From assembly GCA_938743325.2 (NCBI GenBank), contig OW568869.1, positions 310,001 to 374,000 of the forward strand: a stretch of DNA of 64,000 nucleotides. The letters are read 5' to 3'. Positions 57,249 to 64,000 of the stretch are shown here, in pieces (the stretch's first letter is position 1; every line of letters starts with the position of its first letter). Origin of the DNA: Pycnococcus provasolii. Its lineage: Eukaryota > Chlorophyta > Pseudoscourfieldiophyceae > Pseudoscourfieldiales > Pycnococcaceae. A program made the translations under genes and the position numbers. The notes beneath the pieces were generated by a model that did not search any database, was not told the DNA's origin, and saw nothing but the letters and a program-made list of their open reading frames with translations.

Positions 57249-58010
57249 TCAGAAGACGCGCGGCTTATTTTTGTTCTTGCCGCGCGTGTCGGCGGGTGGT
57301 CCTCCATTCTCCATCATCTCGCGGACATACTTCTCGTACGCCTCGCGGTCTTCTTCCGTGTTGGTGCTGCCCTTAACTTTGCCCCACATCGGGTACTCTT
57401 TCTCGAACACCTCGTCAGCGTGCCGCCGACTCCGGCCAGCCTCGCCCAGGCCGTAGTCCGCGAGGCGACGGCGCGCGCGCAGTTCGTAGCCTAAGCTCGT
57501 TCCAGGTCGATTCAGCTCCTTTTCGTTCAGCTGGTATTCTTCCGGTATGTGTGCTTCGCCGTTGCCCGCTGAGCTGCTGGGCGTCGACGCTTCGTTTCCG
57601 TTTTCGTCTGTGCGTGACGACGTACGTGAGCTTCGGTGAGAACGTGAGCGGCTTTTCTCCCTCGCCACGTCGGCAGGCTTCTTTCCCGGCACCCACTGCG
57701 GCCCTTCCTTGGAGAAGAATGGGTCAACGCCAATGGTGCTTGCGTGGAATCCCATGAGGAAAGTCGTGAGCGGTGGCGGCCTAACGTTCCAGTGCCCCCC
57801 TTGTGCCACCTGTATCCCGTTCGGCTTTCGTGGCCTTCGTGGGTGGTACCCCTCTTTCCTTCGCATTTCCGCTTTCTTTTCGTTCGTCAGCGGCGGCGGC
57901 AGAGGCGGGAACTTCTCCGCGTTGACGTCCGCGTCGTACATCTGCTTCTCCCACTTCGCCTTGTGCGTTAAGATGGCGGCGTCCGCGAACGGGTGCGCGG
58001 AGTTGGGCAT
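57249..58010 (-). CDS. Basic hydrophilic protein, unknown
   Basis: A 253-residue protein from the ATG at 58008-58010. It is rich in Lys, Arg, Glu and Pro, with a conserved-looking N-terminal block (FADAAILTHKAKWEKQMYDA) and a second block GHWNVRPPPLTTFLMGFHAS. A Ser/Arg-rich low-complexity middle follows, and a C-terminal helix EEDREAYEKYVREMMENGG. No membrane span or signal peptide is seen. The first two blocks look like a genuine family, but I cannot name it. It converges on the glycosyltransferase gene with 33 bp between stops. Confidence 0.65.
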   Translation of the reverse strand: MPNSAHPFADAAILTHKAKWEKQMYDADVNAEKFPPLPPPLTNEKKAEMRRKEGYHPRRPRKPNGIQVAQGGHWNVRPPPLTTFLMGFHASTIGVDPFFSKEGPQWVPGKKPADVAREKSRSRSHRSSRTSSRTDENGNEASTPSSSAGNGEAHIPEEYQLNEKELNRPGTSLGYELRARRRLADYGLGEAGRSRRHADEVFEKEYPMWGKVKGSTNTEEDREAYEKYVREMMENGGPPADTRGKNKNKPRVF

Positions 58011-58612
58011 GGCTTAAGAGCCGTGGGAGCAAAAAACAACGAAGCGTGGGAACAAGGGCAGCGGCAGAGAAGAGTTGACTCTTTGGGAGCGGAGAGGGAA
58101 AAACAGGGGGCGGTGCACCACTCGGTGATAAAGCCCCCTCGCCTAAACACTGTTAAGGTTCGTTCGACGAGAACTCGAGAAGACGGTTTGTTGAACTCCA
58201 AGGGTAACGTCGTCTCGTAAGAAAAAGAACTACATACCCGGTAAGGCCGGTACATAGTCTATCGTAGTGGTCTCTTGGACGAGCCTCGAGGCCTTTCCTT
58301 CCGTCGCACACCCAATTGACCTCTCAACGTGAGTCTCAAGGAAGTGCTTCAAGGCTCAAGGCTCAAGTCGCAAGGAACATCTCTACCCTCACCTTAGCTA
58401 ACCCTAATAAGTCCCGAACCCGCTAACCCGCTAACCCTAACCCTCTCGCCTAAACCCTAACCCGTATTAGGGCTAGGGTTAGGGTTCTCTCCCTGTGGGA
58501 CTCTATGGGACCCGCCGCCGCCGTTCCCTACCCTTCTGGGTAGATATGTATGGAGGGGTCATTCTCCGCTCCGTCGTGAATTCAGTCAGTCAGTCCGCTC
58601 TCCTCTCGTAAC
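58011..58612. other. Divergent promoter with telomere-like motifs
   Basis: Contains AACCCTAA/TTAGGG units in both orientations at 58398-58487. The rest has CTCAAGG repeats (58318-58365) and no gene. Confidence 0.6.
58398..58487. repeat. Interstitial telomere-like units, both orientations
   Basis: Several CTAACCC units followed by TAAACCCTAACCCG, then ATTAGGGCTAGGGTTAGGG in the other orientation, 126 bp before the aminotransferase start. Confidence 0.9.
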
Positions 58613-60019
58613 ATGGCGTCACTACAACTCACATCCAAGGCTCATACAGGTGTGACTGTCACTCCTCCTCGTCGTAGTAGTGCTCGTGCTCACACTAGTC
58701 GTTCACCATGCAGAAGACTCGGGAGACACGCGTCTGTGTGTGTTGGCGCGTCTTCATCATCTTCATCGTCTTCGGTGGATACCTCGTTGAACGCCTTTGT
58801 CGCATCTCTCAAACCATCCAAGACAGTCGCGCTCACTGATTTAGCTCGAGAACTACAAAATGATGGAAAAGATATCGTGTCGCTAACTGCTGGTGAGCCG
58901 GACTTTGACACGCCACCTTCAGTCGCTCACGCTGGTATACAAGCTATCAAATCAGGTGTCACACACTATGCGCCCAATGCAGGCACCGCAGCTCTCAGAT
59001 CCGCAATTGTACGCAAGCTACAGACCGAAAACAATCTCACGTACGCGCCGAGTGAGATTGTCGTCTCGAACGGTGCGAAGCAGTCCATCTGGCAAGCTGT
59101 TCTAGCAACGTGCGGCGCCGGCGACGACGTCATCATACCCGCGCCGTACTGGACCAGCTACCCCGAAATGGCAAGACTAGCGGGCGCCAACCCCGTTGTT
59201 GTGGAAACCACAGCCACAGACGGATACAAGCTCACGCCTGACACGCTGCGTAGCGTGCTCACACCGTCAAGTCGTGTGCTCATACTATGCACGCCGTCCA
59301 ATCCCACGGGCGCCGTGTACTCCGAGGACGAGCTGCGCGCGCTCGCGGATGTCGTGCTGTCGCACGATCGCCTGCTCGTTCTATCAGACGAGATCTACGA
59401 ACACGTCATGTACGCGCCGGCAACACACGTCTCTTTCGGCGCGCTGTCGGAGGAGGCGTACGAAAGAACGATGACGGTGAATGGTTTCAGCAAATCTTTC
59501 GCGATGACGGGATGGCGCATGGGGTACATAGCCGCGCCGCAGCACTTCGCCACCGCATGCGCACGCATCCAGAGCCAGACGACGTCAGGTGCGTCGTCCA
59601 TTGCGCAGGAGGCGGCAGTGGCGGCGCTGGAACTTGGACCACGAGGTGGCAAGGTGGTGGAGGAGATGGTTGCCGCATTCCTGGAACGGCGCGACTACTG
59701 CGTGCGCCGCCTGTCGGAAATGCCATCAAACCGCATATCACTCGACTACGGCATCCCACCTGGAGCCTTCTACCTGCTGCCAACGATCAGCGGGAGCTTC
59801 GGATGCAAACACCTGCCCACTGGTGAAATTATCAAAGATGCCGACGATTTCTGCCGTGGCCTTCTTTCGCAGTCTGATCCTGGTGGCCTTGCGGTGGTGC
59901 CTGGCGATGCATTTGGATCCGCTGACACGTTGAGAATTTCGTACGCCGCTTCAGATGAGCTACTGGAGCAGGCGATGGACCGCCTCGCTCGCTACGTGAG
60001 TGATCTGGGCGAGTGCTAA
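58613..60019 (+). CDS. PAT: Plastid bifunctional aspartate/prephenate aminotransferase
   Basis: PLP enzyme of the prokaryotic-type aspartate aminotransferase (Ib) group. In plants it transaminates prephenate to arogenate for Phe/Tyr synthesis and also oxaloacetate to aspartate. It has 468 residues. The first 55 are Ser/Thr/Arg-rich, like a plastid transit peptide. The domain has TAGEPDFDTPPSV, SNGAKQSIWQAVLATC, LCTPSNPTGAVYSEDEL, DEIYEHVMY and the PLP lysine K294 in NGFSKSFAMTGWRMGY. The C-terminal Arg needed for the substrate carboxylate is in TLRISYAAS. Specificity for prephenate rather than aspartate only is inferred from overall similarity. Confidence 0.9.
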   Translation: MASLQLTSKAHTGVTVTPPRRSSARAHTSRSPCRRLGRHASVCVGASSSSSSSSVDTSLNAFVASLKPSKTVALTDLARELQNDGKDIVSLTAGEPDFDTPPSVAHAGIQAIKSGVTHYAPNAGTAALRSAIVRKLQTENNLTYAPSEIVVSNGAKQSIWQAVLATCGAGDDVIIPAPYWTSYPEMARLAGANPVVVETTATDGYKLTPDTLRSVLTPSSRVLILCTPSNPTGAVYSEDELRALADVVLSHDRLLVLSDEIYEHVMYAPATHVSFGALSEEAYERTMTVNGFSKSFAMTGWRMGYIAAPQHFATACARIQSQTTSGASSIAQEAAVAALELGPRGGKVVEEMVAAFLERRDYCVRRLSEMPSNRISLDYGIPPGAFYLLPTISGSFGCKHLPTGEIIKDADDFCRGLLSQSDPGGLAVVPGDAFGSADTLRISYAASDELLEQAMDRLARYVSDLGEC

Positions 60020-60385
60020 GATCGCTCATTCAGCAATGTAATAGAGTTTACTTCGTCCAACGGTCGTCCGTTCACACCATTCACATTCATCCTATTCAGT
60101 CGCGCCATTTAGCAGCGCGTTTTTGTACATGGCGCTGGTTTCGAAGCAACCATCGAGCCGCTTTTCGTTGTCGTCCGGCTTGGGAGCTCCCCCTTGCGAC
60201 TTGTTGTCGCTGCTGTCGTCGCCATCTCATGACGTGGAGAGGGAGGGGAAAGGCTCAAAACTTTATTAGAAAAAAAGATAAGACTGTTTACTTTTGTACG
60301 TGAAAGAAAGGGGCACTGTAGAGAATCCTTAGCGCCCATAGCGCCACTTTGAAAAATCCCACACCGCCGCCACCCTCTACAAAGG
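60020..60385. other. Short intergenic region between convergent genes
   Basis: No structure stands out except an A-run at 60269-60276. No gene is recognised. Confidence 0.5.
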
Positions 60386-61804
60386 CTAGCGACTGAGATC
60401 CCAGCCTGACGGGTATCCACTAAACTCCTTCTTTGGAAACTCCCACTCAGCCATGGTGTTACGAAGCTGATCGAGAGGAGACGCCATTGCTCTTGCGGTC
60501 ATCACGCGCCTGTCCTTCGACGCGATGGCAAGCGCGCCGATCGCGGATGCTGCCTCGAACGCCTCCTGCGGTACCGCGGGACTGCTCAGTCGCCGGGAAA
60601 GGCTTCGCGTTAAGCGCCCGGCGATCCCGCACATTGCCGCTTCCACGGCGGGAAGTAGCTGCAGGCCACCTCCCGTCCCTGATCGAGGCGGGTCCGTGGA
60701 CGCGATGCGCTCGCGCTCCGCAGCCTTGCAGAGAGGTGAGAATCGCATGTGGGGCAAAGTCGGCCAGCAAGCGAGCGCGCCACGCTCACGCTCGGCGTGC
60801 CACTTGGAAACCTGCGCTGGTGTTAAGTTCGCCTCGAGATCTCCGTGGTCACTCAGGCTGATGTGGCGGTCGAGGTCCAGCACCCACTGCTCGTAGATGC
60901 ACTGCACGCCGCAGCACGTCAGCACGAAGTAGAGGAGCTGTCCGTCTGTGAGATGCTTCACGCCCATGCCATTTCGAAGATGACGCACCGCGGCAGCAGT
61001 TGGACGTCGGTTGCGCACCTCATCGTCAAAGTCCTCGACTCGCACGCTCTCGTACGTCACGAGGCGGTGCAGCTCAGTATTCCTCGGGTCAGACTCGGCA
61101 GCAGCAGCCTCGGCACGGCGTCTCTTTTTACCTTTAAGCGTGTCGTTGGGTGCGAGGAACATCGTGAGCGCGTACACGTCAGTCCAGTCGTCGCCCTCGC
61201 TCTCCTCGAACGTCTCTGCCGCGAATGAAAGCCGCTGCCCACCGAGTCCGGTGATGCTGACTGCGCAAAATTTTCGCTTCATCGACCACGTGTCTTCTTC
61301 GTCGTCGTCGCCGCCGCGGCTGAGCGCCTTTTTGGTGGCGAGCACAACCATTTCCCGGTCAACGTGCTCGACGAGCTGCGCCCACTCGTTCGCCTGTGCC
61401 GTGCTCATGGCATAACCGGCGTACTCGTACGTGCGACCTACGTTGTTCGAGGCGAGACAACTTCTCAGATCCTCGATGGCGGCGTCGCGTGCCTCGGAGG
61501 CACCTGATACACTTTTGAGGCTTTTTGCAACGATGTAAGCTTGCGCGGACGTTCCCGGTTCGTCCATCGCGAGCGTTTGTAGTTCTGTGGATGCGCAAGC
61601 TGCAGCGGCAAGGTCCTGTCCGTGCAGTTTTGTGAGGATGGTTGCCCACACACCGTGCGGCAGGTGAGGCCCAGGGTGTGCGCATTTATTGTCATCTTTG
61701 AGTGCACTTGGTGTCGTTGGTTCTCGAGACTTTCTCTTCGCGTTTTTCCCCGAAGATTTTCGTGAGGTTCTCGCGGCTCCTCCTGAATTTGTGTCTTTCT
61801 TCAT
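60386..61804 (-). CDS. F-box-like protein, unknown substrate
   Basis: A 472-residue protein. The first 35 residues are Lys/Ser/Arg-rich. Residues about 48-80 (LPHGVWATILTKLHGQDLAA, AACASTELQTLA) read as a degenerate F-box: a Leu-Pro start, a hydrophobic-x2-I-L pair and a CxxV-like Cys-Ala-Ser step. F-box proteins bind Skp1 and bring substrates to SCF ubiquitin ligases. The rest has strand-like segments (RKFCAVSITGLGGQRLSFA, DVYALTMFLAPNDT) but no leucine-rich or kelch repeats. No membrane span is seen. The call rests on the short F-box match only. Confidence 0.55.
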   Translation of the reverse strand: MKKDTNSGGAARTSRKSSGKNAKRKSREPTTPSALKDDNKCAHPGPHLPHGVWATILTKLHGQDLAAAACASTELQTLAMDEPGTSAQAYIVAKSLKSVSGASEARDAAIEDLRSCLASNNVGRTYEYAGYAMSTAQANEWAQLVEHVDREMVVLATKKALSRGGDDDEEDTWSMKRKFCAVSITGLGGQRLSFAAETFEESEGDDWTDVYALTMFLAPNDTLKGKKRRRAEAAAAESDPRNTELHRLVTYESVRVEDFDDEVRNRRPTAAAVRHLRNGMGVKHLTDGQLLYFVLTCCGVQCIYEQWVLDLDRHISLSDHGDLEANLTPAQVSKWHAERERGALACWPTLPHMRFSPLCKAAERERIASTDPPRSGTGGGLQLLPAVEAAMCGIAGRLTRSLSRRLSSPAVPQEAFEAASAIGALAIASKDRRVMTARAMASPLDQLRNTMAEWEFPKKEFSGYPSGWDLSR

Positions 61805-62479
61805 GACGACTCAGGAGTGAGGATGAGCAAAGCACGCGTATGATGGGAGCAAAGCACGCCCCGGGGAAAAAAGCAAAAAAGACAGCCCCGGGTTGGGAGA
61901 ACTATGGGGCCAGTAGGGACCCCGGGGGCACCGTATATCCGGATATCCAGGCAATCTCGACCACCAATCAGCAGCCCTATCGTAGCCCTGATGACGATGA
62001 ATGAAAACCAACCCAAAGGAAGCACACAGCACGAGCACACGAGCACGAGCACACACGAGCACACACACTTACTTAGTAAGCTAAGCGAAATGCCTGGAGA
62101 ATAATGTGACTTATGGACAGATTCGGGCGGCTGGCTGGGGACGACGATGCTTCTTCGATGAGATAAAAGGGAGGGAGGGAGGGGAGGGGAGGGGAGGAGA
62201 AGGACCCGGTTGGCGGAGGGGGGGGAAGTGATTTTGGCTGGGTGGCTGGGTGGGAGGCGCCGGTGCTTTTATGCGGTATCCCCCGGACTCCATCCCGCGG
62301 GCAGCCAGCCGGGCAGCCGGGGAGATGGATGGCGAACCTGGACTGTGGGGTCACTTGGGGAGGGCCAAGGTGATGCGCCTTGACGGAACCACTCGCCCAT
62401 ATTATTGCCTCATCGCTCATCGCTCGTCATCATTGATGTCTTTAGATGGATATATTCTGTAAAATTCGCTTGCATTGTT
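61805..62479. other. Intergenic region upstream of the 5S gene
   Basis: Contains ACGAGCACA repeats (62030-62065), a GGGAGG run (62170-62192), a GCGGTATCCCCCGG motif (62269-62282) and a TATA-like element at 62451-62456. I see no protein gene. Confidence 0.6.
62451..62456 (+). promoter_or_regulatory. TATA-like element of the 5S gene
   Basis: TATATT at -29 to -24 relative to the 5S start. Plant 5S genes carry a TATA-like box at about this position; here it is inferred from position only. Confidence 0.5.
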
Positions 62480-62599
62480 ATCGCACGTTCATACCTTCTT
62501 GAATCCGCCCGATCCCATCAGCACTCGGAAGCTAAGCAAGAATGGGCCGGATTAGTACTTGCTTGAGGAATCAGCATGGAACTCCCGGTGACGTGCGGT
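62480..62599 (+). rRNA. 5S rRNA: 5S ribosomal RNA
   Basis: A 120-nt gene, the standard 5S length. The ends pair as helix I: ATCGCACGT (62480-62488) with ACGTGCGGT (62591-62599), nine pairs including one G-U. The universal loop-B/helix-III segment GATCCCATCAGCACTCGGAA and the box-A part AGCTAAGC (62530-62537) are present, as are TGGGCCGGATTAGTACTTG and CATGGAACTCCCGGTG. The internal control region of TFIIIA/Pol III is therefore intact. Only this one copy is in the window. Confidence 0.97.
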
Positions 62600-62602
62600 T
62601 TC

Positions 62603-62609
62603 TTTTTTT
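62603..62609 (+). terminator. Pol III T-run terminator
   Basis: Seven T residues four bases after the 5S 3' end, as expected for RNA polymerase III. Confidence 0.85.
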
Positions 62610-62749
62610 GCAGGATCGATTCGCAGGAAGATATGAAAATACTATACATAGGTACGGTAAGTTTACGTCCATAAATTAAAAAAAATATACACGGTATTTC
62701 ATTACTTGGTATGTACTGTACTATTGAAATTCCCCTATGTACTCCTCCT

Positions 62750-64000
62750 TTACTCATGCAGCAACCTGTGCACGTAAACGGCGTCGCGTGTGCGCACGTG
62801 AATGAACGGCAGCCTTTTCAAGTCGAGCTGATATCCATCAAACGCTTGCGCTGCACTCACCTTCACATATCCGGGAACACTTTCGGACTCAGAGAGCAAG
62901 TGCGTAAATCCCTTTTGTGCGAGCTCGTCGTCAAGCAAGCCTTCCTCCTTGCTGTACTCGTATTTGAAATGCGGCGCCGCGGCGTCGCCGTTGCCACGGC
63001 GAAACGAGTAGCGCGTCACGCCAGACATCGCTGCGAGGTTGCCCACATGAATGCGTACGGAGGCGTCGCGTGCTGCATTAAGCGTTGTCGAGCGGCGCGT
63101 CTCGTCAATGTGCGCGTGCAGCTGCGCGATCGCGGCAGCTCCGGGATAGTTCGCTCGGCTCGCGGCAAGATGCAAGGCAAAGAATGCAGCCTGAAGAGTC
63201 AGAAGGCCGAGGATGACAACACCGCAGATCAACCGACGAAGCTTTCCACGGCGACTCCATACTGCGGCGACGGTGTCAGCCGCTGACAGGTTGACCCATG
63301 GAACAACCGGAAGCACGAAACGAAGTTCCTTGTGATCCAACACCGAAAACAGGCACACGGCGACGCCAGCAATGCACAGGGGCACGATGTCCACGCGATA
63401 CCACATGCGTCGAGGGCCCATCACGGGTACAAGCGCGGCGAGCACGGCGAGCGCAGCAAGAGGTGCCGCCGCGCCGAGTAGCTTTGGCAAGGCAGACGTT
63501 CCGTACCAGTGCCATGGGCTCTTGCCCCACTGCACGCTTTTGCCCTCAATCGCGTTAAACTTGAACACCTCACCCTCAGGCCAAACGTACTGCGGCACGT
63601 CGTCGATGCCGGCGGCAGCTTCGGCTTGCCACGGCGGCGTGTCAAACGCAACGGACGCGGCAACGGACGCGGCGGCTGCGACTGCGCCCACGACCGCACC
63701 AAGCGCGATTGGAACGCGCGGTGCACCGAGCCAGCACCACGCGGCGTATGGTACGCCAACCAGCACGAGGTCGCACCGCATCGAGACGGCGACGCCTGCC
63801 ATGACTGCACCGCCGATGAGTGCCCATGTTCTCCCGCCGCGACGGTAACAGCCCGCCGCGAATGTGCTGGCTACGAGCGCGTACGCGTTGGGAATGAGCC
63901 GCGAGCTGTAGTAGACGACGTGAGGTTGCGTCACGAGGAGCATGCCAGCGACACACGCCGCAACGAATCCTTTCGACCTCTGCACAGCCCTTCGGTATGA
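62750..64000 (-). CDS. ALG12: ALG12-type dolichyl-P-mannose alpha-1,6-mannosyltransferase (N terminus outside window)
   Basis: ER-lumenal GT22 enzyme that adds the eighth mannose to the lipid-linked oligosaccharide. The frame is open to the right edge, so the N-terminal part with the catalytic acidic loop lies beyond 64000. About 417 residues are visible, with several hydrophobic spans. Family segments are SRLIPNAYALVAS, FNAIEGKSVQWGKSPWHWYG, TSALPKLLG, DHKELRFVLPVVPWVN and ASRANYPGAAAIAQLH. The WGxSPxHWYxTSALP and SxxNYPGxxAxxxLH patterns fit ALG12 better than PIG-B or ALG9. The apparent start near 63985 is GTG and not real. It converges on the 5S gene. Confidence 0.9.
   Translation of the reverse strand, partial: SYRRAVQRSKGFVAACVAGMLLVTQPHVVYYSSRLIPNAYALVASTFAAGCYRRGGRTWALIGGAVMAGVAVSMRCDLVLVGVPYAAWCWLGAPRVPIALGAVVGAVAAAASVAASVAFDTPPWQAEAAAGIDDVPQYVWPEGEVFKFNAIEGKSVQWGKSPWHWYGTSALPKLLGAAAPLAALAVLAALVPVMGPRRMWYRVDIVPLCIAGVAVCLFSVLDHKELRFVLPVVPWVNLSAADTVAAVWSRRGKLRRLICGVVILGLLTLQAAFFALHLAASRANYPGAAAIAQLHAHIDETRRSTTLNAARDASVRIHVGNLAAMSGVTRYSFRRGNGDAAAPHFKYEYSKEEGLLDDELAQKGFTHLLSESESVPGYVKVSAAQAFDGYQLDLKRLPFIHVRTRDAVYVHRLLHE

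Noticed and set aside
62711-63286. A 191-codon frame overlapping ALG12 on the opposite strand
   Set aside because: It is antisense to conserved ALG12 segments and lacks any domain.

Overview
This window looks like nuclear DNA of a compact-genome green alga, probably a prasinophyte-grade unicell; the exact lineage is uncertain. It is GC-rich. Most of its 34 protein genes are uninterrupted reading frames, and six short spliceosomal introns (70-266 bp, GT..AG) can be placed. Green-lineage markers are a plant-type AP2/ERF factor, a plastid-type prephenate/aspartate aminotransferase, a telobox Myb protein of the plant TRB/SMH type, and several proteins with transit-peptide-like N termini. An ADIP/SSX2IP-like coiled-coil protein and a protein with flagellum-type repeats suggest that the organism makes, or recently made, flagella.

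Layout. 1-6.5 kb: an incomplete unknown gene, the ADIP-like gene, a G-rich minisatellite, UDP-glucuronate decarboxylase and a cis-prenyltransferase. 6.5-10.6 kb: a repeat-rich interval with fragments of one composite repeat, two minisatellites, a truncated ORF and a secreted Cys-rich protein. 10.6-25.4 kb: mostly large lineage-specific proteins plus an SLC35B-type transporter. 25.5-44.5 kb: a dense run of recognisable genes (AP-4 mu, eIF3b, 2OG oxygenase, SGNH hydrolase, pfkB kinase, telobox Myb membrane protein, RPA32, RING-CH/AlgH fusion, MinC-like membrane protein, peroxisomal thioesterase, EF-hand nucleotidase). 45-64 kb: VAP, Brf1, AP2/ERF, PRA1, a glycosyltransferase, the aminotransferase, an F-box-like protein, a single 5S rRNA gene, and an ALG12-type mannosyltransferase that runs off the right edge.

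Functional threads. Secretory pathway and glycan genes are frequent (ALG12, cis-prenyltransferase, UXS, SLC35B, PRA1, VAP, AP-4, glycosyltransferase). Pol III is represented by both Brf1 and a 5S gene. Neighbouring convergent genes are often only 22-150 bp apart. Divergent promoters repeatedly carry short interstitial TTAGGG arrays, and the same window encodes a protein with a telomere-repeat-binding Myb domain that appears to be membrane-anchored. This pairing, with the MinC-membrane and RING-CH/AlgH fusions, is the most interesting content. All family assignments are from reading the sequence; no database search was run.
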